A stretch of DNA of 52,329 nucleotides from Lutibacter sp. (GTDB lineage Bacteria > Bacteroidota > Bacteroidia > Flavobacteriales > Flavobacteriaceae): assembly GCA_030694935.1 (NCBI GenBank), contig JAUYUA010000025.1, positions 1 to 52,329 of the forward strand, written 5' to 3'. The notes under the pieces were generated by a model that saw only the letters and a program-made list of their open reading frames with translations, did no database searches and was not told the DNA's origin. Positions within the stretch are counted from its first letter, which is position 1; each line of letters begins with the position of its first letter. The position numbers were made by a program, and so were the translations under genes. Below, in pieces: positions 45,475 to 52,329 of this stretch.

Positions 45475-47229
45475 ATGAAAAATATTCTTTTTTTACTGTT
45501 TACTTTAATTGTGACACAAAGCATTGCGCAACAAAAAACGTATTGCAACCCCATAAATATTGATTATGGCTACACGCCATTTGAAGTGTTTTCAACCCAA
45601 GGAAAGCATCGTGCAACAGCCGATCCGGTGATGGTAAACTTCAAGGGCAACTATTTTTTATTTTCAACAAACCAGGAAGGATACTGGTGGAGCGACAATA
45701 TGCTGAATTGGAATTTTGTGTACCGAAAATTTTTATTGGACAATAAATATACGCACGACCTAAATGCGCCTGGCGTTTTTGCCATGAAAGATACCCTGTA
45801 TGTTTATGGCTCTACGCACGAAAAGGATTTTCCTATTTGGAAAAGCGCAAATCCAACCAAAGACGATTGGAAAATTGCCGTTGACACCCTAAAAGTTGGC
45901 GCTTGGGATCCGGGTTTTTTGTATGATGAGGAATTGGACAAACTATTTCTTTATTGGGGTTCAAGCAATGAATTTCCGTTATTGGGGACAGAATTAAACA
46001 CAAAAACACTGCAATCGGATGGGCTTGTAAAGCCTTTAATTTCGTTACATCCGCAAGACCACGGCTGGGAGCGTTTTGGAGAATTTAATGACAATACTTT
46101 TTTACAGCCTTTTATGGAAGGCGCTTGGGTAACCAAATATAACAATAAATATTATTTACAATATGGCGCGCCCGCAACAGAGTTTAGCGGCTATGCCGAT
46201 GGCGTTTACGTAAGCGATAAACCTTTAGAGGGCTTTTCCTATCAATCACACAATCCTTTTGCTTATAAACCCGGCGGATTTGCACGTGGATCGGGCCATG
46301 GGGCAACCTATCAAGATAATTTTGGGAATTGGTGGCATACTTCAACCATAATTTTAGGCCAGAAAAATAACTTTGAACGCCGTATAGGAATATGGCCGGC
46401 GGGATTTGATAAAGAGGATGTTATGTTTTGTAACACCGCTTATGGCGATTATCCAACTTATTTGCCTGAATTTGCCAAAGAAAAAGATTTTTCGAAAGGG
46501 CTATTCATAGGTTGGATGTTATTGAATTACAACAAACCCGTTCAAGTTTCCTCAACTCTTGGCGGAAATCAAGCAAATTATGCCGTTGATGAAGACATGA
46601 GGACCTATTGGAGCGCAAAATCGGGCGAAAAAGGCGAATGGTTTCAAACCGATTTAGGGGAAGTTTCTGCCATAAATGCCATTCAAATTAATTTTGCCGA
46701 CCAAGATGTGGAATTTAGGGGAAAAACATTGGGCAAATTTCATCAGTATAAAATTCTAATGTCAAATGACGGAAAAAAGTGGACGACTTTGGTTGACAAA
46801 AGCAAAAACAAAACCGATGTTCCTCACGATTATATTGAGTTGGAAAAACCCGCAAAAGCACGTTATTTAAAATTGGAAAACATCGCTATGCCAACAGGAA
46901 AATTTGCCTTGAGCGGATTTAGGGTTTTTGGAAAAGGCGGCGGAAAAGCGCCAGAGGAAGTTCAAAAATTTATGGTGCTTCGCGCCGATCCTAAAAAATA
47001 TGGAGAAAGAAGAAGCTCCTGGATTCGTTGGCAACAAAATCCAGATGCTGATGGTTATGTAATTTATTTCGGGAAATCGCCCGATAAATTGTACGGCAGC
47101 ATTATGGTTTATGGCAAAAATGATTATTTCTTTACGGGAATGGATAGAACCGACACCTATTATTTCCAAATTGAAGCCTTTAACAACAATGGCATTTCAA
47201 ATAAAACACCCATTACAGTATCTGAATAA
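45475..47229 (+). CDS. GH43 family glycoside hydrolase with discoidin (F5/8 type C) domain
   Basis: 584 residues, signal peptide (ending SIAQ). Five-bladed GH43 propeller (about 40-345) with the catalytic triad D50 (RATADPVMV, base), D145 (GAWDPGFLY, transition-state modulator) and E215 (FMEGAWVTKY, acid). A discoidin-like domain (about 365-490: ANYAVDEDMRTYWSA, EWFQTDLGEVSAINA, ARYLKLENI) and a fibronectin III-like end (about 500-584) follow. The family contains arabinosidases, xylosidases and galactosidases; the substrate cannot be assigned. Ends the PUL at a strong terminator. Confidence 0.92.
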   Translation: MKNILFLLFTLIVTQSIAQQKTYCNPINIDYGYTPFEVFSTQGKHRATADPVMVNFKGNYFLFSTNQEGYWWSDNMLNWNFVYRKFLLDNKYTHDLNAPGVFAMKDTLYVYGSTHEKDFPIWKSANPTKDDWKIAVDTLKVGAWDPGFLYDEELDKLFLYWGSSNEFPLLGTELNTKTLQSDGLVKPLISLHPQDHGWERFGEFNDNTFLQPFMEGAWVTKYNNKYYLQYGAPATEFSGYADGVYVSDKPLEGFSYQSHNPFAYKPGGFARGSGHGATYQDNFGNWWHTSTIILGQKNNFERRIGIWPAGFDKEDVMFCNTAYGDYPTYLPEFAKEKDFSKGLFIGWMLLNYNKPVQVSSTLGGNQANYAVDEDMRTYWSAKSGEKGEWFQTDLGEVSAINAIQINFADQDVEFRGKTLGKFHQYKILMSNDGKKWTTLVDKSKNKTDVPHDYIELEKPAKARYLKLENIAMPTGKFALSGFRVFGKGGGKAPEEVQKFMVLRADPKKYGERRSSWIRWQQNPDADGYVIYFGKSPDKLYGSIMVYGKNDYFFTGMDRTDTYYFQIEAFNNNGISNKTPITVSE

Positions 47230-47280
47230 ACCGCTTATCAATTCATAATGTTTTGATTGACTATATCGCTTCATTTTAAT

Positions 47281-47321
47281 AAAAAACCGTAAAAGCCACA
47301 ATTTAGTCTTTACGGTTTTTT
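47281..47321 (+). terminator. Rho-independent terminator closing the PUL
   Basis: AAAAAACCGTAAA (47281-47293) and TTTACGGTTTTTT (47309-47321) form a 13-bp stem with a 15-base loop and a T-run. It lies 52 bp after the GH43 stop. The long stem suggests a strong terminator. Confidence 0.88.
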
Positions 47322-47636
47322 ATTATTTATTCATTTATTACAAGATAAATTCTCAATTTTTGCAACAATTGTGGCAATTTCTGTTTTCGAGTACACTACG
47401 CATTTTCCTCCAATATTAAACCAATTTCCCATTATTAATTACTCATTATATGATAAATATCATAATAATATCAACACCTAAAAGCCAATTTGTTTAACAA
47501 TACCATAATATAAAGTGCCTTTATAGCAAATTATTTAAATTATTTTTAATAAATTTGCATCAGAAATAGCGTTGAAAATTATTTCCGAATTTTAACGTAT
47601 TTCTTCTTATAAAGTTTAACAATTTTGAATTAGAAT
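47322..47636 (+). promoter_or_regulatory. Upstream region of the nfnA-like gene; -7 box TAAATTTG
   Basis: 315 bp without an ORF. A perfect TAnnTTTG box (TAAATTTG, 47550-47557) sits 80 bp before the ATG, giving a leader of about 70 bases. No matching -33 TTG was found. I see nothing else in this stretch. Confidence 0.45.
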
Positions 47637-48479
47637 ATGTTTAAAATAATCGAAAAAAAATTTCTTTCAGAAAATGTGGCAAGATTGGTTATTGAAGCCC
47701 CATATATTGCAAAAAGTCGCAGAGCTGGACATTTTATCATCTTAAGAATTGATAAAAATGGCGAAAGAATCCCGCTGACAATTTCAGATGCCGATGTTGA
47801 AAAAGGCACAATTTCCTTAATCGTACAAAGAGTTGGTGTTTCATCACACAAACTTTGCGCCATGAATGCCGGTGATTTTATATTGGATGTGGTGGGACCG
47901 CTTGGAAAAGCCACCCATATTGCCAATGTAGGAACCGTTTTATGCGCCGGCGGCGGCGTTGGTGTCGCGCCTCTTTTTCCTATTGTTCAAGCCATGAAAT
48001 TGGCGGGCAACAGGGTAATCACCATTATTGCCGCCAGAAATAAAGACCTGGTAATTCTTGAAAATGAAATGGCTGAATACTCCGATGAACTTATTGTGAT
48101 GACCGATGATGGCTCAAAAGGAACTAAAGGACTTGTAACTCAGGGAATGGAAGAAGTTATTCTCAGAGAAAAAATACATCAGGCCATTGTTATTGGTCCG
48201 GCCGTAATGATGAAATTCGCCGCTTTAACTACAAAAAAATACGACATTCATACCTTGGCAAGTTTAAACACCATTATGGTTGACGGCACCGGAATGTGTG
48301 GCGCCTGCAGGGTTTCTGTTGGCGGAAAAACGGAATTTGTATGCGTTGACGGACCGGAATTTGATGCCCATAAAGTTAATTTTGATGAAATGTTAAGCCG
48401 ATTAGGCGCTTACAAAGACAAAGAATCAGAAAACTATGAAGCGTACGTAAAATCTTGTGAAGCAACCTCACTTAACTAA
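47637..48479 (+). CDS. FAD/NAD-binding oxidoreductase subunit (NfnA / SudB-like)
   Basis: 280 residues. Ferredoxin reductase-like FAD domain (KSRRAGHFIILRI, ERIPLTISDAD) and NAD domain (LCAGGGVGVAPLFPIVQAM). The C-terminal [2Fe-2S] site is D216, C221, C224 (GTGMCGACRV) and C236 (FVCVDGP), with the unusual Asp ligand of the NfnA/sulfide dehydrogenase small subunit. It partners the next gene, and the complex may bifurcate electrons (NADPH, NAD+, ferredoxin) or act as a ferredoxin:NADP+ reductase. It is not PyrK, because no pyrD is nearby. Substrate not proven. Confidence 0.92.
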   Translation: MFKIIEKKFLSENVARLVIEAPYIAKSRRAGHFIILRIDKNGERIPLTISDADVEKGTISLIVQRVGVSSHKLCAMNAGDFILDVVGPLGKATHIANVGTVLCAGGGVGVAPLFPIVQAMKLAGNRVITIIAARNKDLVILENEMAEYSDELIVMTDDGSKGTKGLVTQGMEEVILREKIHQAIVIGPAVMMKFAALTTKKYDIHTLASLNTIMVDGTGMCGACRVSVGGKTEFVCVDGPEFDAHKVNFDEMLSRLGAYKDKESENYEAYVKSCEATSLN

Positions 48480-48513
48480 CTGAAAAATTTATATCCCATA
48501 AAATATTCGTAAA

Positions 48514-50007
48514 ATGGAAGAAGAATTAAACGAAGAATATTATAAAGCCGAACGCAAAACCGAGTGGCGCGATAAGTTGCGCAAAGAAATAAAAGCCAAA
48601 GAGCGGACAGATATCTCCAGAGTTCGTATGCCTGAAGCAGATCCTAATGTTAGAAATAAAAGCAATCTAGAAGTAAATAAAGGCTTAACCTTGGAAATGG
48701 CGCTGAGTGAATCTCACCGCTGCCTTGATTGCGCAGTTCCTACTTGCATTGTTGGCTGTCCGGTTGGCACAAACATCCCTAAGTTTATAAAATATCTTGA
48801 AGCTGGAGACGTGCTTGGAGCCGCAGAAGTTTTAAAAGAAAACAACTCCCTACCGGCAATTTGCGGAAGGGTTTGTCCGCAGGAAATTCAATGCGAAGCA
48901 CAGTGTTTCTATGTTAAAAAACTAAGTAAAGAAGGTGCCGCAATTGGTTACCTTGAAAGATTTGTTGCCGATTACGCACGCGAACACGGGGAAGCAACCA
49001 TTCCGGCTTTGGCCGAGCCAAACGGCATAAAAATGGCAGTTATCGGTTCAGGGCCCGCAGGATTAACCGTTGCCGGTGAACTGGCAAAATTTGGCTATGA
49101 TGTTACCGTTTTTGAAGCATTACACGATCTTGGCGGGGTTTTAAAATATGGAATTCCCGAATTTAGGCTGCCAAAATCAATTGTTGACTATGAAATCAAT
49201 ACCATCAAAAATATGGGCGTTAAATTCATAACCAATTTTATTGTGGGCAAAACCGCTTCTATTGCTGATTTAAAAGAAGAAGGTTATGTTGCCTTTTTTA
49301 TCGCAAGCGGTGCAGGATTGCCAAATTTTATGAATATTCCAGGCGAAAATTATAGCGGCATTCAAAGCGCCAATGAATTTTTAACTCGCGTTAATTTAAT
49401 GGGTGGCGGAAATAAAGATTTCGACACTCCAGTTCATACCGGAAAAAATGTGGTCATTATAGGCGGCGGAAATACCGCAATGGACTCCGTAAGAACCGCA
49501 AAACGTATGGGCGCAGAAAGAGCCATTATTATGTACAGACGTACGATGGAAGAAATGCCCGCAAGAGCAGAAGAAATAAAACATGCCATTGAAGAAGGCA
49601 TTGAATTTATAAACCTTGCCTCACCCATTGAATATTTTGCTGATGAAAGAGGAAAGGTAAATAAAATGCGCGTGCAAAAAATGGAATTGGGAGAACCTGA
49701 CGCATCCGGCAGAAGACGTCCGGTTGTTATTGAAGGTTCTGAATACGATATTGATGTTGACAGCGTAGTTATCGCTGTTGGTGTTTCTCCAAACCCAATT
49801 GTACAACAAAGCATGCCCGAACTTGAAATCACCAAATGGAATACCATTAAAGTTGACGGAAATATGATGACTTCCATTCCGGGACTTTTTGCCGGTGGTG
49901 ATATTGTCAGAGGTGGAGCAACCGTAATTCTTGCTATGGGCGACGGAAGAAAAGCGGCTTCAGGAATGCATTCTTATGTGCAAGCAGACGTTTTTGCGAA
50001 TATTTAA
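48514..50007 (+). CDS. NADPH-dependent flavoprotein subunit (NfnB / SudA / GltA-like)
   Basis: 497 residues. N-terminal Fe-S domain (about 55-140) with two [4Fe-4S] Cys clusters (CLDCAVPTCIVGCPVG and CGRVCPQEIQCEAQC). A flavin/NADPH reductase core follows (VIGSGPAGLTVAGELAKFGYDVTVFEA; NVVIIGGGNTAMDSVRTAKRMGAE; and FAGGDIVRGGATVILAMGDGRKAA). It is the large partner of the preceding gene, 34 bp downstream. Annotated databases often call such proteins 'glutamate synthase NADPH', but there is no glutamate synthase large subunit here, so an Nfn-type role is more likely. Ends at a terminator (50043). Confidence 0.94.
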   Translation: MEEELNEEYYKAERKTEWRDKLRKEIKAKERTDISRVRMPEADPNVRNKSNLEVNKGLTLEMALSESHRCLDCAVPTCIVGCPVGTNIPKFIKYLEAGDVLGAAEVLKENNSLPAICGRVCPQEIQCEAQCFYVKKLSKEGAAIGYLERFVADYAREHGEATIPALAEPNGIKMAVIGSGPAGLTVAGELAKFGYDVTVFEALHDLGGVLKYGIPEFRLPKSIVDYEINTIKNMGVKFITNFIVGKTASIADLKEEGYVAFFIASGAGLPNFMNIPGENYSGIQSANEFLTRVNLMGGGNKDFDTPVHTGKNVVIIGGGNTAMDSVRTAKRMGAERAIIMYRRTMEEMPARAEEIKHAIEEGIEFINLASPIEYFADERGKVNKMRVQKMELGEPDASGRRRPVVIEGSEYDIDVDSVVIAVGVSPNPIVQQSMPELEITKWNTIKVDGNMMTSIPGLFAGGDIVRGGATVILAMGDGRKAASGMHSYVQADVFANI

Positions 50008-50042
50008 GTTAACTTTTGAAATAAGTATAAAATAATTTATTT

Positions 50043-50080
50043 AAAAAACTCTGTTAATCAAATGATTAACAGGGTTTTTT
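50043..50080 (+). terminator. Rho-independent terminator after the nfnB-like gene
   Basis: CTGTTAATCA (50051-50060) and TGATTAACAG (50063-50072) form a perfect 10-bp stem, flanked by A and T tracts. It isolates the nfn-like pair from the restriction-modification gene. Confidence 0.85.
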
Positions 50081-50231
50081 GTTGGTTCTATATTTTATCA
50101 ATATTTAAGGATATTTTAATTACTGTTATAATAAATACCCATTTAAAATTTTCATTATCAAAAGTATGCACGTAAAACATCATTTATAACTCAAAAAGCT
50201 TAATTTAGATGAAAAATTGTAAATACCCATT

Positions 50232-52329
50232 ATGCCGTTATTTCAAAGTTCCGTTATTACAAAGCACCTGCAAAATCAAAATAAAGAGAATCTTGCTTTA
50301 AAATGGGAATCCTTCAAAAACCATTTTCACAATCCGAAGGTTCAGGAAGAAATAAAAAGCTTAAAGGAAGAGCAATATCAAGGGGAATTTTTGGAAGATT
50401 TCTTTGTCAAAATTTTAGGGTACACCAAACCGGCATCTTCCTCCGAAACAAAATTTAATTTAACCACGGAGTATAAAAACATAAAAGACAGCAAAAAAGC
50501 TGACGGCGCTATTATTGTTGCTGATGTTGTGAAAGCTGTTATAGAATTAAAAGGCACCAACACCACCGATTTGGGCAAAATTGAAGTTCAGGCATTTGGC
50601 TACAAAAACAACCAGCCGGAATGTACCTATGTCATCACTTCAAATTTTGAAAAACTCCGATTTTATATAGACAATGCCATTGAACACCTAGAGTTTAATT
50701 TATTCACGCTTACGGAAAAGGATTTTAATTTGCTGTATTTGTGTTTGGCTTATGAAAATATAGAAAAAGATATTCCGAAAAAAATAAAGGAGCAATCCAT
50801 CAGCCAGGAAGATGCCATCACAAAAAAATTATACAACGATTATTCCTTATTTAAAAGAGAACTGCACCAAAGTTTGGTAATTTTAAATCCACAGTTTGAT
50901 GCTTTAACCTTATTTCAAAAATCACAAAAATTATTAGACAGGTTCCTGTTTTTATTTTTTGCTGAAGACCGACAATTGTTGCCGCCAAACTCAGTAAGGA
51001 TGATTCTTGATCAATGGAAAAAATTACAAGAGTTAGATGAGCCTATTCCACTATACAATAGATTCAAAAAATACTTTGGCTACTTAAATACCGGTTTTAA
51101 AGGCAAACAATATGATGTATATGCCTATAATGGCGGTTTATTTTTACCTGATGAAGTTTTAGATACCATCACAATTGATGATGATTTGTTATACAAACAT
51201 ACTTTAAAACTATCTGAGTATGACTTTATAAGTGAGGTAGATGTCAATATTTTAGGGCATATTTTTGAAAATTCCTTAAATGAACTGGATGAAATAAAAG
51301 CGCAGTTGGCCGGAGAAATCGTTGACAAAACCAAAACAAAACGCAAAAAAGACGGTGTTTTTTACACGCCCAAATACATCACAAAATACATCGTTGAAAA
51401 TACGATTGGTAAATTATGCATTGAAAAGAAAGCTGAACTACAAATAATAGAGGAAGAATACTCTTCAACAAGGGGATTAATCCCCTTGCCAATATCAAAA
51501 AAGAAAAAACAAGAATTATTATCTAAACTTACCAATTACAGAAACTGGCTATTACAATTAACCATTTGTGACCCTGCTTGTGGTTCTGGGGCATTTTTAA
51601 ACCAGGCATTGGACTTTTTAATCAATGAACACAAATATATAGATGAACTTCAAGCCAAATTGTTTGGTGATGCTATGGTGTTAAGCGATGTTGAAAAAAG
51701 CATTCTGGAAAACAACTTGTTTGGGGTTGATTTAAATGAAGAAAGCGTTGAAATTGCCAAACTCTCTTTATGGTTGCGCACTGCACAGCCTAACCGTAAA
51801 TTAAACGATTTAAACAACAATATTAAATGCGGCAACAGTTTAATAGACGATGTTTCCGTTGCCGGCGACAAAGCCTTCAACTGGCAACAAGAGTTTCCGC
51901 AGATATTTAAAGAAAAAAACAAAAAAGCATTTCATATCACCACGGCAGTGCACGACAGCAGAACATCCGAAAGAATGATTGAATTTAAAGTCCGTGAAAA
52001 AAGAGATTTAGGAACTAACCCATATCCAAATATCAGTTATTTTACACAAGAAGATGAATTTGTAATAACACAAACTATTGCCAAAATTGTAAAAGATGAT
52101 GATCTAAATGTTTTGGCATATAATATCTGTGCAGACCATATTCATTTATTATTGGTGTGTGAAGAGGAAGAAATAACAAAAATTGTTCAAAAGATAAAAT
52201 CCATAACCTCTAAAAATTGCACACAAAATAGAACAAGTGAGCATACACTTATAACAAGGGAGCATGCTCCCTTGCCACTCATCCAAACAATGGAGCATGC
52301 TTCATTGACACACATCCAAACAAGGGAGC
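50232..52329 (+). CDS. Type IIG (Eco57I-like) restriction-modification enzyme with embedded HUH transposase-like domain; 3' end outside window
   Basis: Open from the ATG at 50232 (MPLFQSSVITKHLQN) to the right edge, 699 codons, so the end is missing. N-terminal PD-(D/E)XK nuclease with D91 (KKADGAI), then E105 and K107 (IELKG). A helical linker leads to the N6-adenine methylase: the FYTPKYITKYIVENT block, motif I D447PACGSGAF, then NLFGVDLNEESVEIAKLSLWL and IKCGNSLIDD. Normally a GGFD..NPPY motif follows. Here, after QQEFPQIFKEKNKKA, the frame continues into a different fold from residue 566 (FHITTAVHDSRTSERMIEF) with an HUH motif D635-H-I-H638-LLL, characteristic of Y1/REP-associated transposases. 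No NPPY is seen before the edge. Two REP-like palindrome sites are translated within it. Confidence 0.9.
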   Translation, partial: MPLFQSSVITKHLQNQNKENLALKWESFKNHFHNPKVQEEIKSLKEEQYQGEFLEDFFVKILGYTKPASSSETKFNLTTEYKNIKDSKKADGAIIVADVVKAVIELKGTNTTDLGKIEVQAFGYKNNQPECTYVITSNFEKLRFYIDNAIEHLEFNLFTLTEKDFNLLYLCLAYENIEKDIPKKIKEQSISQEDAITKKLYNDYSLFKRELHQSLVILNPQFDALTLFQKSQKLLDRFLFLFFAEDRQLLPPNSVRMILDQWKKLQELDEPIPLYNRFKKYFGYLNTGFKGKQYDVYAYNGGLFLPDEVLDTITIDDDLLYKHTLKLSEYDFISEVDVNILGHIFENSLNELDEIKAQLAGEIVDKTKTKRKKDGVFYTPKYITKYIVENTIGKLCIEKKAELQIIEEEYSSTRGLIPLPISKKKKQELLSKLTNYRNWLLQLTICDPACGSGAFLNQALDFLINEHKYIDELQAKLFGDAMVLSDVEKSILENNLFGVDLNEESVEIAKLSLWLRTAQPNRKLNDLNNNIKCGNSLIDDVSVAGDKAFNWQQEFPQIFKEKNKKAFHITTAVHDSRTSERMIEFKVREKRDLGTNPYPNISYFTQEDEFVITQTIAKIVKDDDLNVLAYNICADHIHLLLVCEEEEITKIVQKIKSITSKNCTQNRTSEHTLITREHAPLPLIQTMEHASLTHIQTRE
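51469..51488. repeat. REP-like palindrome, in frame in the RM gene (single copy)
   Basis: A perfect 20-bp palindrome, CAAGGGGATTAATCCCCTTG, preceded by A and followed by CCA. It encodes T-R-G-L-I-P-L-P (residues about 413-420) in a linker just before methylase motif I. The arms match those of the array at 52233. Confidence 0.9.
52233..52329. repeat. REP-like palindromes in a 33-bp tandem array within the HUH domain
   Basis: Copies start at 52233 (degenerate, 21 bp), 52254, 52287 and 52320 (cut by the edge); the last three are 33 bp apart. The second contains a perfect palindrome, CAAGGGAGCATGCTCCCTTG (52255-52274); the third has one mismatch (52288-52307). Each is translated as T-x-E-H-A-x-L, keeping the frame. 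Confidence 0.9.

Noticed and set aside
47637-48479. PyrK, electron-transfer subunit of dihydroorotate dehydrogenase
   Set aside because: No pyrD or pyrimidine genes nearby; the next gene is the NfnB/SudA-type large subunit.
52233-52329. Palindromic repeats as a CRISPR array
   Set aside because: Repeats plus conserved 13-bp spacers form one 33-bp coding unit; spacers are not unique and no cas genes are present.
1-52329. tRNA or rRNA genes
   Set aside because: I looked through the gaps between genes for cloverleaf-like or rRNA-like sequence and saw none.

Overview
The window looks like chromosome from a member of the Flavobacteriaceae (Bacteroidota). The DNA is AT-rich. It carries a complete SusC/SusD polysaccharide utilisation locus (PUL), a full Bat aerotolerance operon, flavobacterial-type -7 boxes (TAnnTTTG), few Shine-Dalgarno sequences, and lipoproteins with acidic residues just after the acylated Cys. 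I saw no rRNA, tRNA, CRISPR array or intact insertion sequence.

Layout. 1-8.9 kb is housekeeping: tex (runs off the left edge), metG, an LD-carboxypeptidase, yraN, a TlpA-like protein, an SDR enzyme, a small unknown protein and cvpA. 8.9-17.2 kb is the minus-strand Bat operon, in transcription order moxR, DUF58, a BatD/DUF4381-like membrane protein, batA, batB, batC, batD, batE. 17.6-20.3 kb is a lone TonB-dependent receptor, followed by a bidirectional terminator. 20.4-27.5 kb is a minus-strand run: dsbD-like, class V aminotransferase, HupE/UreJ-like, dCMP deaminase, S41 protease, lpxH-like. 27.8-47.2 kb is the PUL: a membrane-tethered propeller/LuxR regulator, SusC, SusD, a double-LamG lipoprotein, two GH144-like endo-glucanases, an esterase, GH3, GH97 and GH43. 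47.6-50.0 kb is an NfnAB/SudAB-type flavoprotein pair. 50.2 kb to the right edge is a truncated type IIG restriction-modification gene.

How the PUL probably works. SusC/D and the LamG lipoprotein capture the glycan at the surface. The two GH144-like enzymes would cut a beta-1,2-glucan-like backbone, one of them probably surface-exposed. An esterase removes acyl groups, GH3 cuts beta-glucosides such as sophorose, and GH97 (the three SusB Glu residues are conserved with exact spacing) and GH43 remove alpha-glucosyl and other decorations. The substrate is inferred from families only.

The most unusual part is the right end. The restriction-modification gene has an in-frame HUH (Y1/REP-associated) transposase-like domain where the catalytic NPPY region of the methylase would be expected. 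The same gene contains REP-like palindromes that are translated in frame, always in the same reading phase. A second, unrelated repeat with the same 33-bp (11-codon) period expands a linker in metG. Several other repeat families sit between genes, and there is one candidate structured RNA.
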